DNA of 64,000 bases. It comes from Saturnia japonica. Its lineage: Eukaryota; Arthropoda; Insecta; Lepidoptera; Saturniidae. Numbering within the stretch: the first letter of the stretch is position 1; every line of letters starts with the position of its first letter. A model generated the notes under the pieces. It saw only the letters and a program-made list of their open reading frames with translations, made no database searches and was not told where the DNA came from. The translations under genes and the position numbers were made by a program. This document shows, piece after piece, positions 23,101 to 35,100 of the stretch. Location of the stretch: NCBI GenBank assembly GCA_033032175.1, contig CM065319.1:12249018-12313017 (forward strand). The letters are read 5' to 3'.

Positions 23101-26100
23101 TATAGATATATCGAGGAAAATGCTTTATGGCTATTTAACTTCACACAACGACCCTAAGTAGTGGAGCAGTAACTATGAACGTCAAACAATCTTGCAAGCT
23201 GTAGGCAAGTACGGGAAATAAGAACAGCGATAGGCTACATAAACCTGTCCTTTATACCCTTTTGGTCCTATTACCATTATGCCTGTATCCCCGAAGGGTT
23301 AGGCAGAGATGCACCAATGTACACCCAGAGTTCGCCGTGTATGTGTTAAGGTCTCATGTAATAGAGGGCCAGCCTATTGCCATTAATCGGGCACAAAGAT
23401 TAACTCCGAGCTCTGCGGAGAATTTCATAGAATAACCCAATAACAATTCGCTCGACCTGGGAATAGAACCCAGGACTAATGGCTAATTATATATCTATAC
23501 GTACAATTTCGTTGGTAGGTATAGATTAACGACTACACAGATACGTACGACCTTGTTTTACTAGTCTCTGCTACGACTGTTTCTTTACTAAGATTTCTCA
23601 TAATTAACATGTCCATTTATTCACATATTCGTATGTGTTCAACCCGAGAATTTCTTTTTATAGCATCGCGATTTTTGGAGGAGCTAACAGCTAAGTCTAC
23701 TAGTGAAACATGTGCTGCTATGAACCACGTCGGTGATGTTCTACGCAGCCATTACTTGGAACTTATAAAGGTGCATTAATCATAACAGAGAAAAATTAAC
23801 TGTTACTAGACTATGCATATCCGACTACATCTTAAGGTGAAATATCTGTTTCGCGTTTCAGTATCAAGTAATTGGTTAAATTGACGATTTGACCGTCTGG
23901 TTGTCCACTAATTTCATTTTATGAAAATAGTATAAAAAATGTTACACAAAGCAGTATATTTCCATTAGTTAGGTACACCTAAATAAAGGTGAGTTTGCTA
24001 GGTAAGTGGGACACGATAGTTGTGTCCGAACGGATTACGACAACAATACAACAGGTGTAAAACCCGCTTTAAGCGACATACTTGGGCGTATCGCATTCCA
24101 AGTCAGCCAGAGGATATCCAGTAATCGAGTGTGGGGGCAGGGATATCTGTACTCGACGGGGTCAGCCATGCACATAGTAATAAACTCATCACAGTGACTC
24201 TCATTTGGTTTTTAATAGACTTCAAAAAAGGAGGATTTTTTATGGATTTTCAAGCTTACTTCTTCGTTTATGAATCGCTTTACATAATTATTTTTCCACT
24301 GTAAAAAAAAGGGTTACCTCAAGATTGGTCCCATTTTAATTTCATTGGCATTGGACCTTCGACTTGGATACCAGGGAACTCTTCAAAATCATTGTTGTGG
24401 TTTTTTTTTTGTTAAAAATTGTCTTGTGTTCTTATCGGTATCAGCCAGTATACATCTATTATATCCAGGTGCCGAGAGGTGCACAGGTCCCGCGGCCCCG
24501 GGCCCCGGTAACAGCGATAACATTTAATGAATCGCCAATCTCTCGATGGGCGTTCTTATTTTAGGATTGTAGTATGCTTACCAGACATAAAGAAGACCTG
24601 ACAATATCAACAAACAAAAGTTGTAGAGCATTTTAGTTATAGCTATGATCGTTGACACGAAATATTATTCAATGAAGTTTTTATTCACCCTTTTATCTTT
24701 TACACAGAAGTTTACTCAATAGAAATCTGTATTAATGAAATTGCTTGAACAAGTATCATTATAGTAGATACATACTACAATTACTTGAAATAAAAACGTT
24801 AGTTTTCTGACTAAAATGTTTTTTCGCAGAAGAATGACGAGAAGATATCGAGACTACAGTCGGAAGTAAAACGATTAACTGAAGAGTTAAACACTCAAAA
24901 GTGTGAACATCAGAGCGTCGTAGCGAACTATAAGATAAAGTAAATTACATATTATACCTACAATTATATTAGAAGTGGTAGAAGTTCGTTCCTAAATGAT
25001 TTGTATTCTATTGGTTTCTATTCTTTTTTTTATTACTTTCCTGAAGCCATTTAATACCAAAACAAAAAGTAACTTTTTGGTATGTAACGAAACATCTGAT
25101 TCAATACCGACATTTAGGAATAAATAAGATTATCTTTCTTTCATGTTTAGCACAAAAAATTATATCTGGAGCGAGAACCGAACTTGCAATGAACAGTAAG
25201 GCATCTGCGCCACGAGGTCATTCATTAGTTCTGTTTGATTTCTTTTTATTTCATTTCAGTGCAGTGGAAGGAGCACGTCTTGCGGATGAGCTTCGTGCCA
25301 ATGTGCTCAACGCGGAAAAAACAGTGACGATGTTGCACGACCAACTAGCCGCCGCTGACCGCGAACGTTTACTCCTGAAACAACTCCTAGATGACACTAA
25401 GAGCGAAGTAAAGGTAACCTCTTACTATTCACTAATCAGTTGTGAATCACAGCGTTTTATATCTAGAAAATAAAAGCAGAAAAACATTAACAATATGTTT
25501 ATGTGTGTGTGTGTGTGTGTTTCTGAACAAGTAGTGATTTAAAGTCATAAGTGCCTTGTTAGAACCCAAATTGAATCATGTATTTTTGATTTTGATTTTT
25601 AACATATTAAAAAAAAAAGACGTGGGTTAAAAATTCGAATGTATCAGTATAAACTCTTTATAACGTTATCCTTTATAACGATAAACTCCCTATAACGTTG
25701 AAGTGAGCCCAACATGGTTGGTTTGCGTTAAAACCCACATATTGAAACTGCACTCCATATAACGATAACTTGAGTTTCGTTATAAAGAGTTTACACTATA
25801 TTTTTAAATGTGGTTCTACAAATTTTTGCAATACCCGGAATCATCAAAGCCGGTAATAAATAAACAGAAAACTGAGTACTTCTATGATTTTAAGTAATTC
25901 TGAATATATAGCACATAATCACATATCGATTATTATTGTGCTGCAAGGCAAGTATGTATTTTCCTTGCTACCAAGTTAGAATCTTTTATTTCTTTTCCAT
26001 AGACCCATTTTCCTGCATCGTAATAATAATATGCAAAAGTTATCAAAAACGCAATTTTTCTGAGCTTTAGTAAATAACATTTTTTAGATAACATAATGAT

Positions 26101-29100
26101 ATCGTTTCCTAAGTAAAGATATTATGCTTAGCGTGAGGTTTTATACGATAAAAGAAAAAAAAACTGAACTATCTAAAATCTAAATCGTGTAAGTGTACCT
26201 TTTAGGAATCTACGGCAGCGGTAGAGCGTCAAAACATATCCTTGATTGAAGCCAATAAAGAAAATAAAAAATTTGCAGAAACGATCGCTGAGAAAAACCA
26301 AGTAAGTGATGGCAATCTTTGGATGCCTCTAAACGGGTATCTAGTATTAAGGATTTTAATAAATACCTTCTAAGTAGCCTATCTCTGCACTAATAGTTTT
26401 TAAAGAACAGAGTTGTATATTTGTTTGTAATATATAAACTCAAAAACTACTAGACCGTTTTTTTTTAATTTTTGTACCAGTAAAATGCTATATTATCATT
26501 GAGTAACATAGGCTATATTTTTTTTTTAATTAGGGATCCCTACGATAACTCAATAATGAATCCCAAGATGAAAAAAATGACTTATATCGCGTGCGTTGCG
26601 AAAACTTGATGATAGAACAAAATAATATAATGAGTATACTTTTAGAGAACACGTCAATATCTATAAAAAGATTTGCGATAACTATCATGTACACACTATT
26701 ATAGTTATGTTACTATAACTACTTTTAATGTTTAAAAAGTTAATAGAAACGCAGGTAATAACTAGACCACGTTATTTGTACCTTAGTATTAATCCATATC
26801 CAAATAAATCACTTCATATTCAATGCTGTTTCAGTAGGTACCTGTAGATTACTTTTTGATTGATTCAAATCGGACGTTCCATTCATTAGATATCATAAAT
26901 TGTTATTGAAACAAGACACTAGTCCGATATATGTCAGAAAATGGCTGAACCAGAATGGCTCAAATTTACGCGTACATGTATTGTATATATATGTATGTAT
27001 GATATAATACTTATATTAAATCTATGTAATTAGGTATGTATGTCTTGTACACGGGCTACAAAATGGCACACGATTTTTTTTCCGATCTGACTATACTGTT
27101 AGCCGTAAGGGCCCTGAAGCCTCAGAAGGCTTTTTTAATCTTTTTTTTTTTTTTTTAACTGACTACACTGTTAGCCTTAGGGGCCCTATCCTAAAACAGA
27201 GCCGCTGCGGCTTTTACAGCTTCACCGGACTTGGGGGCGAGCGCTTAGGGCACTCAGCCGCGAAAGTTTCTGACGACCCGCACGAGGGTGCCAGAGTGGC
27301 CGAACCTCGGCTCGGGCGGTCGTCGCGAATGCGAAAAAGTCGCGATCTAACTAATTCCCTACTCCTATGAGAATTCGAGCTAACTAATATATACTCATAT
27401 GCACGTTCCCCTCCTCCTGGGAGGAAGGAGTGGACCATGCGTATGTGTATTTGATAATCGGAATGGTTTTTCTACATTAACTAGCGCAATAGTCTAACTA
27501 GCGCAAAAAAAGAAAAAAAAAGGTCCCTTACAGAACCTATGTACCTGTGTGGTGTGCACGTGTGTGTGTTCATACGTGTGTAATGTTGTGTGTGGGTAAC
27601 TAAGTGTTGCACGTATAGTGTCACTTTGTATCGCGCGGGCGGCTGCCTGATCCAAGGGCTTCACACCGAGGAACGGACCTAGGCTTGGGTTGCCGCTAGA
27701 GAGGGTGGACGTGACGGGTGTGCGGGAGCGAAGTTGACCGCCCGTCCTCTGCGGAGAGAGCGGTGGTTTCGCGGGCGTGGGCGGTGGCACGCTCTGTTTG
27801 GAGAGACGGTGTCGGCGTAGAACGCGTTAGCTTTTTCGGTTTGGTCGGGCGGGTCAGTGAATATATTACGCGGCCGGCGTTTTCTCCGGCAGGCGTTGGG
27901 GTCGGGAACATAAGAAGCTGCCGCTTTTATTAAGGGATTCGCGTGGTTCGACGCGGTGTCGAAATACGAGCGAGAAAGGTGTTTGGCATATGCATGTATC
28001 GAAGGAAGGTCCATATCTCTATGGAGATCCTCCATACGAACAAACCAGGGGGCACCGGTAAGGCGGTGAAGAAACTTATTCTGGATGGCTTGTAAGCGTT
28101 CCCAGTTATAACTTGACATATGTGCGAACGCAACGCAGCTATATGTCATGATCGGACGGATGCACATCTTGTAGAGCGTAAGCTTGTGTCTCGTGGACAT
28201 TTTGCTTGCGGCACATAACAGGGGATACAATCGTGCGAGGGTCCAGGAGGCCCTTTTCCTAACCAGATTGATGTGGCGTATAAAGGAGAGTCTACTTTCT
28301 AGGGTTACACCTAGATATTTGGTCGCCTTTTCCCAGGGGATCGGATTACCGAAGAGTTCAAGGGGATTGTCCTTGAGTTTTTGCGGTATCTGTGTGGCGG
28401 TTTGGTCGAAGAGCACCGCTGCGCTCTTCGTGGGGTTTATGGCTATTCGCCAGTCGTTAAACCACTTCCCGAGAGTGGTCACGGCTCTTTGGATTCTACA
28501 TTTGAGGTTTCTCGTTTGCCTTTGAGAGGAGTATATGACTGTATCGTCAGCGTATAGGCCTACTTCAACTTTCTCTTGAAGTTTTGGTAGGTCACTGACG
28601 TACAGATTGAAGAGGCTAGGTGCCAGGATGGAACCTTGGGGGACGCCTGAGCATATGGGATGGGGTGTGGATAGTTCACCTTCCACTCTGTAGCGAAAGG
28701 TGCGGTCTTTGAGGTAGTCGCGGATGATTTTAACTAATCTATCGGGGACTTCGCGGGAGTACAGCTTGTAGACTAATCCTTCGTGCCAGACCTTATCAAA
28801 GGCCTTGGCTACGTCGAAAAAGACTGCCAGTATGCGACGGGGTATAGATAACTCGGAAAAGTTAAACAAAATGTGCTCCGTGAGGCGGTGCACTTGATGA
28901 GTGCAAGAATGTCTAGCACGAAAACCGAATTGCTCAGGCGGGTAGAGGTTTTTCTCCTCTATTACGGATTTGAGACGGTTCAGAAGGATCCGCTCATAGA
29001 TTTTACCTAGGGTATTTAGGAGACTGATAGGGCGGTAGCTGTCGGGAAGCGACGTGCTCTTGCCGGGCTTGTGAATACCTATGACAATGGCCGTTTTCCA

Positions 29101-32100
29101 GACGGCTGGAAAATGGTAGTTGGCTATGGCTACATTGAATATGCAGACCAATAGAGCTATGAGGTGATCGGGAAGAAGTTTGAGTACTTCGTTCCTGATA
29201 CCGTTGGGACCTGGTGACTTTCTGAGCTTAAGGCTTTTGAGAATGGCAGAGATTTCCTCAGAAGTGACTGGGGACAGGGATTCTGATGCCGGGAGCTGAA
29301 TAAGCTCCTCCACGCGGGCTTCGATGTTTCTGACTCGGTCGGTGTTTTGACGCTGTTCGCGGAGCACTGGCTCTCCAAACAAGCGGCAAGGCGCTCCGCC
29401 TTGTCGATGGTATCGAAAGCGGGTGTAGTGCCGGGACCCCTTTCGAGGGGGGGCATGCGAAGTTGGGTGTCTATTTTAAGGGCGCGGGCTACTTTCCAAT
29501 AAGTCAGATGTGACGGCCTTAGCCCTTCGACTAAGGTGTCCCATCTGTGACTTTTGAGCTCGGTTATACGGGCTTTAACCGCTCTCTGAAGTGCGCGTAA
29601 TCGTGCGCGGTTTGCATCGGTCGGATAAGAGTCATGCGCACGAGTCGCAGCGTTCTTCTCCGTCATCAACGCTCGCACGTCGGCAGGGAGTACAAAGCGG
29701 CGATCGTTCGCCGCTTCGACCTCTCTCGAGGCCTCTCCGATGCCGACTTGGAGGTGGTCAACTAGGGAGTCGATCGCGAGATCTACGTGCGCAACTGACT
29801 CTAATACGTCCGGGACCCTAACGAGACTGGGCGAGGACTGCCTATCCGCGAGGTAGTGTTTTAATTTTGCATAGTCAACCGTTGTGACTATAGGAGGGCT
29901 GGAGTCATCTAGTTGTCCTAGCTGTAGGATGACCGGGCGATGGTCGGAGTCGAGTTCGTGTACGACCCGAATGAGTCGTACCTGAAGCCATACCGTACCG
30001 TACCGTGCCATACCGTGAGAGGTACACGGATACGATCGTTATGGACGGATGATCGGTCATTCCTAGTCTACACACGGATACTTCCATATTGGTAAGTATC
30101 GGAGGATCTATCGGCATGCAATACAACGAGCGCTTGTAGTAAATGAGAGTGCCGCCCCCTCGGCCGTCGCGGTCATTTCTAACGATGTTATAGTTTGCGA
30201 TATTCGGATTGCGTTTACCACGCTTTAAGAGCGTTTCCTGTACTAAGAGAACGTCTATTTGGTGATCTTTAAGATAAGTCGCGACGAGATCACGCTGCGG
30301 ATATAAGTTCCGCGCATTAAAAAAGGAGATGTTTAAACCTCTCGGCTTGAGTTTAGCCATTGAGAGGCCTGAGGTTGGCGGCTTCGCGATCGAGACGCTG
30401 TAACGTCTCTACGAACCGGGGAAAGGCAGCTATGGTTTCGACGAAACCGTACTGCTCCATATGGGCCTTGTATGCGAGAATCTCGCGTATCTCATGCTCA
30501 CGAGTGAGCGATAACATGAGGTCATCCATTGTGGTGGCGCGGGACGCTGGAGCGCGGGGTGCTGGAGCGCGGGGCGCGGGGTTGTCCATAGCCATGAGGG
30601 GCTGCGGTTTGGGGGCCCATGCGTTCTGAGTCGAACGCACGGGTTTGGGCTGCACCTGGGGTGCGGGGGAGCCTACGGTCGCCTGAATGTGGCGGGGGGT
30701 AGGGAGGGATGGAAACACCTCTGGTTTGAGCAGAGGTTGCGCCCGGGACCCTGAGGCGGGGGGTGCCCGCTGAGGGGCAGCCTGCCAAGGGCGGCGGGGG
30801 TGCGTGGTGTGCGGGGCCTTGGGGCATCCGCGATAGTTCGCAGGATGTCCCTCCTCCCTGCATAGTACGCAGCTCGGGGGGGTGTTAGAGTCACGCTGAC
30901 GCGTGCACTCCCTGGTTGGGTGGTCTTCGAGGCACTTAACGCACCTCGGGCGAAGGAAGCAGTTGCGGGCGGAGTGTCCGTACAACTGGCAGTTGTGGCA
31001 TTGGGAGGGCTTCGAATTTTTGTATGGAGGCTCTACGGTTATTCCGGAGAGCTCGCATACAATTTCTAGATTAAAGATTTTTTTTCCCTCAGGCGTTTTG
31101 TCTAAGATTAAAACGAGCATTGGAAGGGCTCGTTTGTCTTTATTATACATCCGATGTACCTCTCGGATGGGGAATTTTTGTTCTTCAAGGGAGGAAAAGA
31201 CTTCCTCGGGTGTAATCTCGACCGGGATGCGCCGAAGCACAACCCGTAGGACACGCTCCTCTTCGAGGGCGTAAGTGTAGTAGGGAATGTTCCTACTACG
31301 GAGGAGGGTGGTCAATTTGCGATGGCAGTTTGACGTGCTCATCGTCAGGGAGATACCTGTCGCGATATTACGCGCTTTGGTGTAGCCTATTTTTAGTGTT
31401 TTAAGCTCATTGGTGAGCTTTGTCCAGACAGTTTTGTCGTGGATAATTATCGGAGGGGGTTTTTGCTTTTTACCGACGACCGGTTCGTCGGTATTCGAGG
31501 AGGGTGCGGGGGCGGCGGAGCCGTTAGCGGTTTTTGTTGTTTTAGCCGCGTTTTCCTCAACGGGGCTATCACGGGGCGCGCGTTTTCGGGATTTGACGAC
31601 CGTGAATTCGTCATTGTCCGCGGTAGGTTCGGTCGGGATTAGGACCGGTTCTCGGAAGTGGAGCGAGAATTCCATTTCCGAGGAAGGGGTTGGGCTTACT
31701 GGTGCGTCTATGTCTATTTCGACTGGAAGGGCCGAAAAAGAGTTGGACAGGGATGTCGATGTTGTTGCCGCGGGGGCAACGGGTTTAGCGGGGCGGCCAT
31801 AGGGACCGGGGGTAAAAGATCGCTGTTGCGATTTTGCTCGAGACTTACTAGGGGCGTGGCTCGCGCTTGCGAGGTTAGTGGGGTGGGGGTACTCGGTCGC
31901 AGGGACCGAGGCGGGTCGCGTGAAACCGGGTGGCGCGGCGGCGGGTGAGATCGCGGCGGAGGTGGAGGGGATGGCGTGCGCGGTAACGGCGCTCTGATTG
32001 GCTGATGGCGGCCGCAACGAGTCCGCCATCTGTGCCCTACTTATGTACTCATTACTGAGCTCGGGCATGTGAAGAGACATAAAATTAACTAAGCGCTGGT

Positions 32101-35100
32101 TTTCGGCTTCCAGCTGCCTAAGACGTGCTTCTAACTCGGCGTATTTTAATTCGGCCATCGCGGTGGCGGTTTGGAGGTCGGGGGAGTGAATTTTATTCAC
32201 CTCCCTGCCTGGAGGGCAGGGGGGTACGCCGAATGAATTTAACGGGCTATCCGAGCCCGGAGCAATGAGACACAGGAAAAGGACCTATCGTTTCCCTAGG
32301 GGAGTCCCTAGCAGTCTTGTGGCAGAGGACGCAGGCCGGTATATACCGTGGCTCCGCCCAAACAACCACAAGGATGGATGGTAAGGATAGGAAAGGGTTG
32401 GGTAGGAGACACCTGGGGCTTAACTATGCAAAAAGGCAAAGGCTAAGATTCCCAGGCCCGTCCGAGTTATCGTTTACCTCAGAAGGAAGTAACCGGAGAG
32501 CGCTCGGGTCACGCCCCGTTCGTCTTCGTTAGCACCGTTAGGTATCCGACGAACGACCACTAAACCGTGGATTTGCGTGTCTTTAGAAACAGGATTTCGC
32601 GCTGAAAAGCGCGTTTATTGTCGTACTGACAAGTACGGTTTTTCGTGTGCACCGAAGTGCTACACGAAATGTGCGAGCGAGACGGCGCTATGCGCGCAAC
32701 GTGTACCTAGATACTCGCTGCATAACAATAACACCGACCTCACTATAGCACGCGGTATGAATAGCTTAAGAACTAGCTTAAAACTGTGTGCTTTGAACCG
32801 GCAGGCCTAGGACCGGGTCCGTGGATCAAAACAAACAAGTCGTACACTAGTACAAGCAGAGCGCGAATGAGATAGCTTAAAAAACTAGCTTTACACTGTG
32901 TACTCTGAACCGGCAGGCCTAGGACCGGGTCCGTGGATCAGAGCAAACAAGTTGTACACTAATTTAAGCAGAGTGCGATAATTCGGAAAGCGATCGAGAG
33001 CGCGAGCGGACACGTCCGTTCACGTCAGCGGTCGAAATCGGAATCCCCCTTTAATCTTTCGCGTTGCGGCTGCTTATATCTTGTCGCACGGCAACTTCTT
33101 GTCAATAAAAAGAGATTCTACTTAACGAAACAACAATATAGCTGACCCAGCAATATCGCAATTTATTCGGTTCATATGCGATCGTCCTTCAACATGCTGG
33201 CAAAACATAAAAATGCATCGACCATTCCAAGAATCAAGAGTGTATGGCCGCTGGCAATGTTGCCGGTAACTAAATAAAAGTTATACAGTTACAGTAAAAA
33301 TATTGCCCGTTTAGACGCACCATTAATTAACTATTTGACAAGAATATCTCTGATAGTCTATATTAATAAATTCGTAGTTTAATCTATATATGTAGTTTTT
33401 TTCCAAATTTCCTGATAGACATCTATTTTAAAGGAAACTGATCACGAATGCGACATTAAATTTTTTTCCGTCCGTGGCCGGATTTAATTCAAAAACGGCT
33501 TGACCGATTTTTTCTAAATTTAGTTCATGGAATGTATGTACCTTATATACAATATCACTCCTGAATAGATTACTAATAAGAATTGTCAATTATATATGTA
33601 AGATAAAATTACGAGACGAAAAAACCTAAGTACCTACTGCGTAATAAACGCGTGCGGATCCTCGGGAAGCCTAGCCGTTAGTATTTCTATAAAATATTTC
33701 AACTTCTACAGATCATTCGTGAACAACAAGTGTGTATTGACAAGCTTAACAATGAAATAGCGGTGTTAGGCATAAAGTGTGCGGAAACAGACGCTGCTTT
33801 AACAACAGTTAAATTAGAAAAAGAGGCTGGGGTCAATAAGATTGAAAAGATGAAAGAGGAATCCAGCACTCTTAGAAAGCAATTGATTGATATCAAAGAA
33901 GAGTTTAAGAAACACAAGTACGTACTAAATTAATTAAGAAATAGGCGTTGACACTTTTCTAAAAACAAAACCTTACAAAAGTCATTTGATCATTGAATCA
34001 TTCAGATTTTTTCAACCATTTTTTTGGGATATTTTTAATGTTCTTGATATGGCAAAGGAGTAGGTACGAAAAAAAACTAAATAATAATAAAGGTCACACT
34101 GCGGCACCAAAAAGAATGTCATGAAAAACAAAAAAAAAAGTGTGTGTGGGTGTATCAGCTCCGATCACTACTGAATTGACTGATAACTGACGAATTGACG
34201 AACTGACGGATGAAGATGATGTATGCATGTGTACAGTTAAATGATTTCATAATGACAGTTACACAAGATATGTTGAGCAGAAAAACGTAACGCTTTTTGT
34301 TAACGTTAAACGTAACGATCTTGTCAACGCTTTTATATATTTCTCTCTTTATAAAATTGCCATACCGGAGTTATTTTTTATAAATCGATCCTTAAACTCC
34401 AAAAATAATAATATTTACGTAACGGTGATTACGTAACGAGTTTTTTTAAATACATAGTGTGTTGCCAAACATTTTATTCATGCTGCATAAGCTGCAGAAA
34501 TAAAAGTGTAGGTGATGCCATTTACACAGTTAAATATTGCACAGATTTTACCAATGATCACTTTCACAAGGCCTATGTTATAGTTTATTTCATTGTGGCA
34601 TGTGCTACTCTGTCATAAATATGAATAATACACATAATGTTAGTTATTCATCCTAATTTATTTTATCGCCTTCCAAGTACGCTCCTTCAGAAACGATACA
34701 CTTACGCCATCGAACAATCCAATCAACAAAAAAAAAAAATTAACGCTTTTCCCGGAATTGAGTTTAGTTCTCGTCGTGATTTCTTCTTTATGTCTTCTAC
34801 CGAATGAAACGGGTGCCACGAAGTGCTAATTTAAGTTTAGGAAAAAGAAAGAAGTCGGCTGAAGCCATATCTAGCGAATAAGGTGGTTGCTCGTTGGTAT
34901 TGGTTTAGCTTTTGGTCAAAACTCGTTCACAATAATGGCCCTGTGCGAAGGCGCATTATCGTGGTGCAAAATCCAAGAATTTTCTTTCCACAAATTTGGC
35001 CTCAAATAATGTAGGTACTTTAGTCATCGTTTGACCTTCCGGTAGGAATTCCAAGTGCACAACACCGCGATAGTCAATGAGAAACAGTCAACATGACTTT

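Larger units (their letters stand above)
27132..33060 (-). mobile_element. jockey-clade non-LTR retrotransposon (LINE)
   Basis: Minus-strand element of about 5.9 kb, clearly GC-richer than its surroundings, in intron 7 of the coiled-coil gene and antisense to it. Order 5' to 3' on the minus strand: GC-rich 5' UTR with a tandem duplication (about 33060-32201), ORF1 (32200-30353), ORF2 (30360-27679), 3' UTR, and a poly(A) tract read as T16 at 27141-27156. The 5' border is uncertain (composition changes between 33050 and 33110), and I could not fix the target duplication. A second shorter copy of the 3' tail (CTGACTATACTGTTAGCC) follows at 27085-27135. Confidence 0.88.

Noticed and set aside
27494..32532. 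Many additional open frames on both strands in the GC-rich block
   Set aside because: They are shadows of the LINE ORF1/ORF2 produced by high GC content.
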